Assembly (NCBI RefSeq): GCF_000003815.2 | Contig: NC_049987.1 | Span: 13,632,378 to 13,696,377, forward strand | Reading direction: 5' to 3' | DNA length: 64,000 nucleotides | Origin: Branchiostoma floridae | Taxonomy: Eukaryota > Chordata > Leptocardii > Amphioxiformes > Branchiostomatidae | Part shown: piece after piece, positions 24,151-33,900 of the stretch | Layout: each line of letters begins with the position of its first letter | How positions within the stretch are numbered: position 1 is the stretch's first letter | The notes under the pieces: generated by a model | Databases searched by the model: none | Seen by the model: only the letters and a program-made list of their open reading frames with translations | Told to the model about the DNA's origin: nothing | Position numbers and translations under genes: made by a program

Positions 24151-26938
24151 ATGGAGGGTTTAGAAGACGAGCTGACGTGTCCCGTGTGTCTGGAGTTGTA
24201 CACCTGTCCGCTCCTGCTGCCCTGTCATCACAACCTGTGCCGCAGGTGTGCGGAGGCGTTCCTCGAGACTCACCCCGATGAACCAGCGGGGGCACAGGCC
24301 GCCTGCTCCTCGGAACTAATCCCTTCCCTCGAAAACCTGGGAAGTTTCGCATGTCCAACATGTAGGGAAGAGGTTCGCTTGGGTGACCGTGGTGTACACG
24401 GGTTGGGAAGAAATCAAATGCTGCAGAACATCGTTGACAGGTAGGTTAACGGTGATTAAGTCTAAAGTTTTGCCAATCACACACGGTAAGGGAAATACAG
24501 AAAACAGATATAGCCACATTGCATTGAAACGTTGAATTTCTGGTAATAGCCATACTTCGCTGAAAAGTTTGACGTGTATATTCTGTCCCGGTGCATGTAT
24601 ATGCGACAATGTTCAACATTTCCTCACCAACATCATACATCACTACCAGGTTTAAACAACTCCATGCGCAGTCACAGTTGAAAAGTAGTACAGTGGCATG
24701 TCTGGTCTGTGATGCAACGCCACCTAAAGATGCAGTGAAGAGTTGCACCACCTGTAAGCTGTCCTACTGCGGAGATTGTCTGCAACTGCTGCACCCATCC
24801 CGCGGCGGGCTAGCCAATCACCAACTTGTATCACCTGTAGAGTCTTTTGATAACCAACAGAAGGTTAGAGCATACCGAAATTATTACTTAAGTTGTGTAA
24901 TTTTAACTCTGTGCAATAACACTTGTCCTGCTCGGATTTTTTTTTACTAATTTAACCTCCCTGAGCTGCTTGCTTCATCAGATCAGTAAAACTTGACTTC
25001 TTCTGTGCTGCTACTTCAGATTTATTTCCCCATTCGATGCGCTTTGCTGTGGTATGCTACGTTCAGTTGAGAAATACTCCATATTCCACAACCTATAAAA
25101 ATACGGGACCCACAAACAAGCACATCATGTGTGTCCAAACTACTAGTATGTGCATATGGTCCCAACAGGACAAGAATTACTCGGTTATATCGAATTAAAA
25201 TTTCAACTCTGGTCAATTGTTTCTGTAGACTGTGATGTGTCCGGATCACAAGAACAAGCCGGTAGAGCTTTACTGCAAGCTGGATAAGGCCCCAGTCTGC
25301 TGCCTCTGCAAGCTGGTCGGCAAGCACAAGGAACATGACGTCGCTGCCTTGGAGGAGGTGTATGGTGACAAAAAGGATGATCTACAGAAAGTCGTCGAAG
25401 AATTGAAGGGGAAAATCGAAGAAGAGACAACAAAGATCAAAGAACTTGAAAGTAGGAAGGCAGCAATGGAGAGTCACGGAGCTCAAGTGAAATCACAAAT
25501 CAAGACAGATTGTGACGCACTGATAAACACTATCCGAGAACGCGAGGTCGTTATGGTGGCGAAAGTAGATGCGGTATTAAAAGATGACACTACCAAGATA
25601 CAATCTTTCATTGACAGCTCTCATGAGAAAGTGAAGAGTGCAAATTCATGTCTGGCGTATGCCAAGGAGGCTGAAAAAGAAACCGATCCAGCTTGCTTCC
25701 TACAAGCCGAGCAGCTTATCACAGGCCGCGTGGAGCAAAGTACCAGCATGTTTGTCCATGATGAACAGTACAAACACATTCCCACTGACAGAGTCACCGT
25801 AGACCTTAGTCCGGTGAAGAGTCTATTGGAAGGCCTTGCTTTGCCGCATGCCCCGGTCATTTCTCTAGAAAAGTGCAAAGCTACAGCGCATGAGGCGACA
25901 GTGTCGTGGGACAGTGATGACGGCAAGGGTTATAAGTTCGATGTTCTGTGCTCCTCTCCCGGTGATTTCCCAGTCAGGATGCACAACGTACAAGGCAACT
26001 CATGCGAGGTGGAAGGTCTGGAGGAGAGCACAAGTTATGGTGTGACAGTTATTTCTAAAACTAACAGTGGTACAGCGAAAAGTGACATGTTTCCTATGAA
26101 AACAACTATGGAGCCAATGGGGATCGTGCAAGAACTTCCACATCTTTCGGAGCCAGAGGAGATCATACAAGAACTTCCACAACATCCGGAGCCAGTGGAT
26201 ATCATGCAAGAACTTCCACAACTTCCGGAGCCAGTGGATATCATGCAAGAACTTCCACAACATCCGGAGCCAGAGGAGATCATACAAGAACTTCCACAAC
26301 TTCCGGAGCCAGTGGATATCATGCAAGAACTTCCACAACATCCGGAGCCAGTGGATATCATGCAAGAACTTCCACAACATCCGGAGCCAGTGGAGATCAT
26401 GCAAGAACTTCCACAACATCCGGAGCCAGTGGATATCATGCAAGAACTTCCACAACTTCCGGAGCCAGTGGATATCATGCAAGAACTTCCACAACATCCG
26501 GAGCCAGTGGAGATCATGCAAGAACTTCCACGTTCTAACTATTTCACAGAGCGCTCAAATAGTGACGTGCCAGGGAGACGTGCGTCGAAACCGGCGGGAC
26601 ATTCAACTCATGATCAACCGGCAATGCAACACATCCCCTTGTTTGGAAACCCCGGCCCCAGTCGTATGGCTTTGAAGCCAGTGCAGATCTCAGAAGAACC
26701 ATGCACAAGAAACGTGCGTCGAAACCGACGGGACCTTCAACTCAACCGGCAATGCAACCCATCCCATTTTTTGGGAAACTCCAGTCCTATGCCTTTGGAG
26801 CCAGTGCAGATCTCAGAAGAACTTCCACCTCCTAACTATTGCACGCCTTCAAAGAAAGCCATGCACAAGAAACGTGCGTCGAAACCGACGGGACCTTCAA
26901 CTCAACCGGCAATGCAACCCAACCCTTTTTGGGATTAA
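24151..26938 (+). CDS. T4: MID-like TRIM with a 13-residue repeat array
   Basis: Exons 24151-24440, 24650-24863 and 25229-26938 give 737 residues, the longest of the cluster. RING, B-box1 ([13 protein letters not shown]), B-box2 (CPDHKNKPVELYC, CKLVGKHKEHD), coiled coil with COS-box-like region, and FN3 (about 373-461) follow as in T1. Residues about 467-601 are ten to eleven tandem copies of a unit like IMQELPQHPEPVD, encoded by a 39-bp minisatellite. The tail to 737 contains basic RRA/KKRASKP segments and GPSTQPAMQP, present as partly repeated blocks, one of them read in a shifted frame. No SPRY follows. Predicted role by family is ubiquitin ligase on microtubules; the repeat may form an extended multivalent arm, which is inference. 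A broken zinc-finger exon lies 560 bp downstream. Confidence 0.87.
26123..26526 (+). repeat. 39-bp coding minisatellite in T4
   Basis: Starts of the unit (ATC ATG CAA GAA CTT CCA) fall every 39 bases from 26123 to 26513: ten full units plus a partial one. Units differ mainly at His/Leu after PQ and at Asp/Glu before Ile, in an interspersed pattern. The reverse strand stays open in two frames through the array; those frames are shadows. Confidence 0.95.
26577..26933 (+). repeat. Three partial copies of the T4 C-terminal block
   Basis: A segment centred on CGTGCGTCGAAACCG and CAACCGGCAATGCAAC occurs around 26580, 26716 and 26876. The middle copy is preceded by a deletion relative to the last one, so the same bases are read in another frame there (RNVRRNRRDLQLNRQ against KKRASKPTGPSTQPA). 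All lie inside the open frame of T4 exon 3. Confidence 0.75.
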
Positions 26939-27495
26939 CAGTCCTACAAGTACGTATACATCACAGCACCACATTCTATGTAAGTCCAAAAGAAGGTCAT
27001 CTCGACCAATTAAATGGCAACGAGGAAAAAGCCCATTATGACATGCTCGACATTTAATAGCGGCATGAGATGTTGGTCAACTTTCAGCCTACAAGTTCTG
27101 ATGGCTCATTATGGAATTTGATTTTAAGTTTTTTCGACATATTGTATTTCATCCTATGTGGACATAGGTGTCTTTAGATTGGGGTAGACAAAATATGATA
27201 TAGATGACATGATTCATCATATTTACGTCCTTGTTTGCAATCATATTTTCCTTTCCGACCATTATACATTGTATGAGGGAAAGGGGTTTGTCCGCCCATA
27301 CAAGTAAAAAGATGAATAGTCCAAATGGCAAGATCAACAAATTGGGAGGGAAATATTTGGTGCACTTGCTTTCAAATATTGTCTGAGTCCTATCAAAATG
27401 CAAAATGTCTGAGCCTTTTACGTGTATAGTGACTTTGAGATCACCATTATCTATCAAAAGCAATATTAATGTTTTGAACATATCTTTCTCTCCAG

Positions 27496-27654
27496 CCCAC
27501 AAAGGCCATACCGACAACTGAAGAGAAGAGCTGTTCCAAATGCAACAAGGTGTTCCCAGACTTGGACACACTACAGATCACTACAGATCACTACAGACTC
27601 ATGTCATGGAGTGTCTGTCGACGTTCCGATGGAGAGGCTACCACACCTTAGCTT
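27496..27654 (+). pseudogene. Broken exon of a NEMO/optineurin-type ubiquitin-binding zinc finger
   Basis: A pyrimidine-rich acceptor (TTTCTCTCCAG, ending 27495) leads into an open frame encoding CSKCNKVFPDLDTLQ. It is followed by two extra copies of ATCACTACAG (27576-27595) that shift the frame; past them the other frame reads THVMEC. Without the 20 bases the spacing is C-x2-C-x12-H-x3-C, that of the C-terminal zinc finger of NEMO and optineurin, with the same DxDTLQ-HVMxC signature. As it stands the frame ends in a stop near 27650. It lies on the same strand 560 bp behind T4 and could once have been an alternative last exon of T4, or a fragment of another gene. The match is from memory of the family motif. 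Confidence 0.6.
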
Positions 27655-27734
27655 CTAGTAGATCAGTGGTTTGGGCATGTTTTCTACAGCTTTTGATACT
27701 TTCTTTTGTGCTCTAAGTTTAGGTAGTATGATGA

Positions 27735-27854
27735 CCAGTGATCCAGCCGTGAGAGCGATAACTGACTCTCCTCTACCCCCGCCCTGCCATCACACCGAGG
27801 GTAGATAGGAGCGTGCACACGTGTATAGAATCCAGCTTTCACGGCTGGATTCCA
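27735..27854. mobile_element. MITE-like foldback in T4 3' flank (family member 3)
   Basis: GATCCAGCCGTGAGAGCG at the left pairs with TTCACGGCTGGATT at 27838-27851. Same family and similar flanks as the elements behind T1 and T3. Confidence 0.55.
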
Positions 27855-29847
27855 AACTATACCAGTGTGAAAAGCTAAAAACGAGATAAAATCACATATC
27901 AGTATGAAGGTTGTATCAAAATTGCCATTCATTCCAGAATTTAAAACGAAATGACTTATCTATACTTTAATGTAGTACTATCGAATGATTCTATGCTGTG
28001 TAAAATTTTGATATTGAGTTTATTTGCAAAATCAGGCCCGAAGGCTAATTGCACGTACAGTCTCAAAATAATTCAGTACATAATTATAGTGGCATGGAGC
28101 TTTAGTAAGCTTTCAGTAGAGACTTTTCTGTTGATATATCATCCTTATTTTGTGCATTAAGGAGAACTTACAAGTATGGAATAAGTTTGTGTATGGTTTA
28201 TAATACTTTTTATTGATCATTTTCGTTCAAGCCCTTCACAATCTTAAAGCAGTATTGTTGTGATGGACTTTAACATTTCCCTACTGATACTTTTTTGTTG
28301 GCAGACATCTGCTTGGAGACTATTATTAGATGTACAGAAATATAGAGATATAAATATATGAATGATCGAAATACAAAAAAATATGTTTACACATTGATAT
28401 CTAGATAGTTATACCATTTCTGTGTGAATAATTCATGGACAGTATTTTGCTGTCGTCAACTGTGAGACGTTTTACTTTGTAAGCATGGTCAACAGTGGTC
28501 CCCAAACGATTTATAAGTTGAATATGGAAGCTAAAGGTGAATACAAAGGTGGAGTAAAAGATTGACAACATTGTCGATATGCATGCATCATTTTATAGTT
28601 CAACCCTAAAAATTGTCACTCTGTGCAAAATTGTCGCTGAATGACACATCATGTTGTAACTTCACAAATGACACGAAGGTGTATTGTAATTTCATTTGGA
28701 GTAGTGTGCATGTATACGTCATTTATTTTGGATTAACAGCAATATCTGACGTTCCGCAACTGACACAAGTCATCATCTAAAATATTTAAAATAAAATGGT
28801 CGACCTGTAAGAGATAAGTAAACAGTTTGATCCAACTTTTTAAAAAATGCTACCATATAAGGTAGAATATGATAATATGAACTTAATGTGTTCATTAACG
28901 ATTGCACAATGGATTGTCACATACAAATGTAGTTTACAACTATTAATACATATGTGCTTCACAGAGCTTGTCATATTAATTTTGAAAAAAAGTTATATTC
29001 TAATCACGCCTGTAGCCCACATCATTGTTCATGCCAATTTAAAGTGAACGTACCATAGTCTCCTTGTAACACTTGCATATTCACAAAACCCTTCAGAATG
29101 TGTTATGGATAAATAGCGCCTAAAAATATTGTCATAGGAAACTGAACATTCTAACAGAAAACTCCATTATGTAGTATTCTTTTATGATATTGTGTCCTTT
29201 CCACTGGCACACATAAGCGGGGAGGACAGGTGCCCTTGTAGTCACGTAATGTGACGTCACGTTGCTAGGGAACAGGTCATCAGAGGGGCGGTACACACAC
29301 CTGCGCGGGTCACCACCAGGTTTCGTTTGCAGGTAGATATAACATTACCTGTGAAAGGTGTACCTCAATGGATGACTGGTCACGTTTTTGATAAACATCG
29401 TTTGGGACACTTGAAGATTTCAGTCTTTTGGAGGCTTTCTCTGCTTTGACTTGGACAGCATTGCTAAACAGGTAGATCGTAGTGGACCGTGACAGGTGAC
29501 TTGAAACGTTGTGTGGGAGGGGGGCGAAATGTTTGTTATGTTTACCGTGTACTTGTACCACCCCGAAACGTTATTGTAGTGCAGTCTGAAGTTGTCAAGA
29601 GTCGGTTATGGCCTATGCTTGAGGCCTTTTTTCCACTATGTACAGTGTAGCATAATGTGCCACATGTAAATATTTTGTATCGTCGGTCGGAGGTCTGTGT
29701 TTAAGGTCAATGTCTCGCTGTAAGTGGCTGATTGGACCCTCTCTCAACCAACAGGACTACTGGAAGCTTGATTTAGCTGATAAATATAACATAATACAAT
29801 ACTCTTAATGACCGTTTCATGAGCCCCTGTAGAGTTATCAGAAAAAA
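27855..29847. other. T4-S5 intergenic region
   Basis: No gene seen. AT-rich to about 29150, then more balanced. It holds one MITE-like arm near 28305 (see 3924-4072) and a promoter-like segment around 29220-29330. Confidence 0.5.
29252..29259 (+). promoter_or_regulatory. Palindromic CRE octamer upstream of S5
   Basis: TGACGTCA lies in a locally GC-richer segment about 600-700 bp upstream of S5, next to a second half-site-like TCACGTAATG. A promoter role is inferred. Confidence 0.3.
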
Positions 29848-29954
29848 ATGGAAGATGATATTATGGGTAATAACAAAGGAACACAAAATCATCAACTAAT
29901 AATAATAATCAACATTCATTGACCCATCTCGCTACAGGACTGCCGCGGTGCTAC

Positions 29955-30920
29955 ATGGGATGCTCCGTTGACAAAATAGCTGCCACAGATAAAGATCACG
30001 TGACCCCCAAGGTGAGCAACGCAAAGATGGAGGACTTACAGCGAAAGGTCGAGGAACTAGAGGTCAAGACGAAGGAGGAGAAGGGCAAAATACAGAAATC
30101 ATCCCTGAGCGCTCCATCGATAGATAAAGAAAAGTGCAGGACAAGTTTCGATATGGCGTACATAGAATGGCAGTCACCAGGCGACATCGGAGTCTTTGAA
30201 CTTCACTGTTCTTGTGCCGATGAGTCCTCAGATGACCCCCCAATCATTATTCAGAACATACGGGGGAACTCTTCTGTCGTTCGAGGCCTCAGTTCTGACA
30301 CAATGTACAAGTCTCAAGTCTGCGCAACTGACGGTAACAGAGTGTGTCCCAGTGCAACCGTTACCATGGAAACCATACCTTTCTTCTTCCGCTTCGACCC
30401 AGAAACGGCGGGAAAACGGCTGCACCTGTCGGAGAGAAACACGAGGGCGGTGAAGGGGGATGAGATCCCTTCTCTCCCCGAGGTCCCGGGGAGGTTCAAA
30501 ACATCCACGGTGTTTGGGACCGCGGCTGTGTCAGGGGGGAGGCACTACTGGGAGGTGGGGACGGAAAACGCCAGGTACTATTTGTTAGGGGTGGCGTATG
30601 GAGACGTGTCACGGGAGGTCAACATCGGTGAGTCGCCCGGAGGATGGGGCATCGAGCGGACATCGGGCGACACCTACAAGGCGCACGACCAAGGCAACTC
30701 TCATGACATAACTTTCTCTCCCCACCCAGACAAGATAGGCGTGCTTCTTGACTACAAAGCCGGGTTTGTGACCTTCCAAGACGCTGAGAGCAAGAAGGTC
30801 ATCCACACCTTCAAGGTCAAGTTCGAGCGGCCAGTTTACCCAGCGTTCTCTTTGTGGATCGGGTTGGGAGGGATATCGTCAGTTCTGAAACTACACACTG
30901 GGGTTTCCATACCTCAGTAG
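29955..30920 (+). CDS. S5: FN3-SPRY (B30.2) protein, TRIM-derived
   Basis: From the ATG at 29955 the frame gives 321 residues: a short coiled-coil-like stretch (about 18-50, LQRKVEELEVKTKEE), an FN3-like domain (about 52-140) and PRY-SPRY (about 143-315, with FRFDPETAGKRLHLS, GRHYWEV, IGVLLDYKAGFVTF and YPAFSLW). The first 40 residues align loosely with the B-box2/coiled-coil start of the neighbouring TRIMs but the zinc ligands are gone. SPRY domains bind protein partners; without RING it is not itself a ligase by sequence. A possible fuller model adds a 19-nt first exon (29848-29866, M-E-D-D-I-M) spliced over a 71-bp intron to 29938, which keeps the frame and gives 333 residues. No intron interrupts its SPRY, unlike S6. 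It could also be the last exon of a larger gene. Confidence 0.75.
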   Translation: MGCSVDKIAATDKDHVTPKVSNAKMEDLQRKVEELEVKTKEEKGKIQKSSLSAPSIDKEKCRTSFDMAYIEWQSPGDIGVFELHCSCADESSDDPPIIIQNIRGNSSVVRGLSSDTMYKSQVCATDGNRVCPSATVTMETIPFFFRFDPETAGKRLHLSERNTRAVKGDEIPSLPEVPGRFKTSTVFGTAAVSGGRHYWEVGTENARYYLLGVAYGDVSREVNIGESPGGWGIERTSGDTYKAHDQGNSHDITFSPHPDKIGVLLDYKAGFVTFQDAESKKVIHTFKVKFERPVYPAFSLWIGLGGISSVLKLHTGVSIPQ

Positions 30921-33900
30921 CAAGGAAACTTTCAACAGCAAACGAACATGAACAAAGCTTTGGCAGTTGTCCACAGAAGGAAACATTACACTTGAAAACT
31001 TTAAAGGTTTATGTAACGTTTAACGAAGATTGTGTTGTGAGAGCTTGCTTAATTCCTGTTGAAAGTCAATACTCATCTGTAGATCGACTATATCAAATGC
31101 CACGGAGCTTGCCTTTTCGTTCTAAAATAGTTTTAGGAATAAAAAATATATCAAATGGTGTATAAAAGACTTGTCTACTTTTTTTGCTCGCTTCAGAAAG
31201 ACAGTTCTTTTGATAAAAAATGACTACAAAACGTTTTCCCCAAAAGTACACTGATGGTCACGAAAGTGTCGAGCCACGATCAACTGGTACCAAAAAGGGA
31301 ACTCTCCCTTAACACTATTCGGGCTATACATTATCAACAGAAAGAATTAGTACGTTTTGCCAAGATGGGTGTGTCTCTCCCAGCGGGCTAGCAACTGACA
31401 TGTTTTCTGTACCTGTATATCAATGATGATGGTTTGGAATGAATCAGTTCCTGAAACCTAAAGATAAGTTGCTTATTTTTCCACGCGTTCTGTGACGTCA
31501 GGTACTGTTTGGGTAGACGTGACACAGCTATAGCTGATTCACTCAAAGTTGGTCACTCAAAGTTTTCACAGTCAGGGTTTACCCGATAATTCCGACGTTT
31601 AAGTTCACACCATCCGTATTATGTTCGGACGCGTTGACTGTTTATATTCTTTGTCAACGCTACATAACATTTCACGGTATGTTTCCTTTGTGTTCCTTGC
31701 TCTTTCAAACTCTTTCTGCACGTATAATTTACCGTTTCTGATATCGTAGGTATGTGCCTGGTTAAAATCACTGTCAGTGATGTTGGACTTCCTCACGTAC
31801 AACTGACGTCATATCCTCTTCCGGTAATCCTTGTTTTACACAACTAACGTTACAGTAGTTGTTTCATGGCCTTGGCTTTGTCGTCAAAATCACAGACCAT
31901 CACAGGCATCGTCTCTAAAAACATTAGCGTTAGATCCTACGCTAAACTTAACGTGAGGCTACCTTTGCATCGTAAGTGATAAAGTTTTCTTTTCTTTCTT
32001 TTTAATTTGTTTATTCCAGTATTGGTAGCAAATCAAAAGCATCTTGTTGATAGCGGAGGCAATGAACTCTAGGTGACCTTTTTTTACCCAAGTCTTACGG
32101 AGCACGTTCGTACGCGCCATTGACGTCACGAGGCTTTAGAATCAACGTTGCTACTGGCGATCCACAGTAGGGACTTAATTTGTCTCTGTCAGGTCGTGGC
32201 TCAAACAGCAAATAGTAAAACAAGCGGAAGGATATGTGGGCGGAGCTCACAGCCTTGGGTTTTTCCAAGTCGCAAGTCAACGGGGGAGAGGCGCAAATAG
32301 ATTAGCGGTGAAAAAACGATATTTTTGTTTGCTATTTTGATCATGAGGTACAAATTTAGTTCGATTCAAGGGTACAAATATCTTGCGCTCTGCGAAATCC
32401 AGTGAATTCCCTTTTTCTCACACATACATTATACTTTCCCTAGATGGAAAATGGTCTCGCCCAAGTGTAATTGATCACGTTAAAAATGACCGATGACCCT
32501 CGGTACAGTAACCTTAAGTTAAAAGCACACATCAACGACTTCCTCTAGACGTGCTACCTTAAACCAGTCTGCATTATTGATAGACTTAAGCACAAATCTG
32601 CTCGAGGAATGCTTCAGAGAACACTTAAAGAAACGCTGGAACCGTGAAGACGTCTGACAATTCGAGGTAAGACGACTAAGGTAGTTCTTAAGAAATTAAG
32701 CCTCAACTCGTTGGCCAATTGGGTAAGCTTGGCAAGTATTGGATCGTCATCTTTCTGTGGGGGGCCGGAAGAAAGGTATAAAGCAGCTGTATGCTCAAAC
32801 TCTTTCCATTGTCATTGTCGACAACGTGGTCTTTGGGAGCGTTTAGTAGGCACCCATTTCAACATCCGGTACACCTACAAGTAGGTAACCTTCACGTTCA
32901 TATAGTCGTTGAAGCATAACCACTGCAAGAATTTCGGCCCCGGTTATCTTTAAGAATGTTTGAGGCATACTTGAGCCAACTTAAAGATGTCACCGTCATC
33001 ACCAATGCACAGTTATGACTTATGTGTCGTTTGTTTGTGTGTTCGGTGCGAGTTAGTCGTGTGTTTGGCGTTCTGACTATACACTACGTATTTGATGTTT
33101 GTTCGTGTCTCAAATGTGTTACTTTATGTTTACCTAAGTAACCGTTCTTGGGGCCAACGTTTCGAGGTTGTTTTGTGGGTCCAGTGATGGTGAACTTCGT
33201 AGCTGCGCACACAACTTTAACCTATATACGTATAACGTTTCAACCGCGCTCTGAAGACTGGCAAGCATGTCTTATGCTCATTCCCAGCACACAAGGAAAT
33301 TGTTGAAATGCCCCGTTCTATTTTTGGTGTGCAGCTGGACAACCTGAGGAGAAAATGTCCCTGAAATGTCAACGGCCATTGACTCTACTCATTTACAAAT
33401 CAAAGAGGGGTTTTGTGTCTTCATTTTTGCTGGTAGTTCAGACATATCAAGTCACATTAAAAGTTAGTCTAAACTACAAACAACTGTAAGAGATTTTCAG
33501 ACAAAATTGAAAAAACAAAATCTAAATCTGCCATATTTAAAAGACGTACAGAGAATATAAAGTAAAGTTTGGGGTGCTTGCTTTTCTTGTGGAGGATATT
33601 GACTCTCTTTACTCTTGGTTTAATATTTAACATTCAGTTCACAATAAATGGTCTGAATTGATGTAAACAGCTGTGGTAACTAGCTTGAAAGACATTTCAA
33701 GGTGAATATTGAAATAGCCCTTAAGAGCAAATGTCTGTACGGGGATCAAACATTGGTGGCAGGGGCAAAATTTGGTATTACTGGGTCCACAACCCCCACC
33801 CTAACTTGATGTCTTCACAGAGGCTTTGCAGTGGGATTTTGAAAACACCAAAACCACTGCAAATATGCCATGATTTATAGCATACTTTAGTTGAATGGTG

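Noticed and set aside
26000-26521. Two long - strand open frames with repeats such as MISTGSGCCGSSC
   Set aside because: They are shadows of the 39-bp coding minisatellite on the + strand, and begin and end with it.
31605-31802. 65-codon - strand frame with protein-like composition
   Set aside because: No ATG, no splice-consistent partner and no recognised family; only mentioned as a weak candidate.
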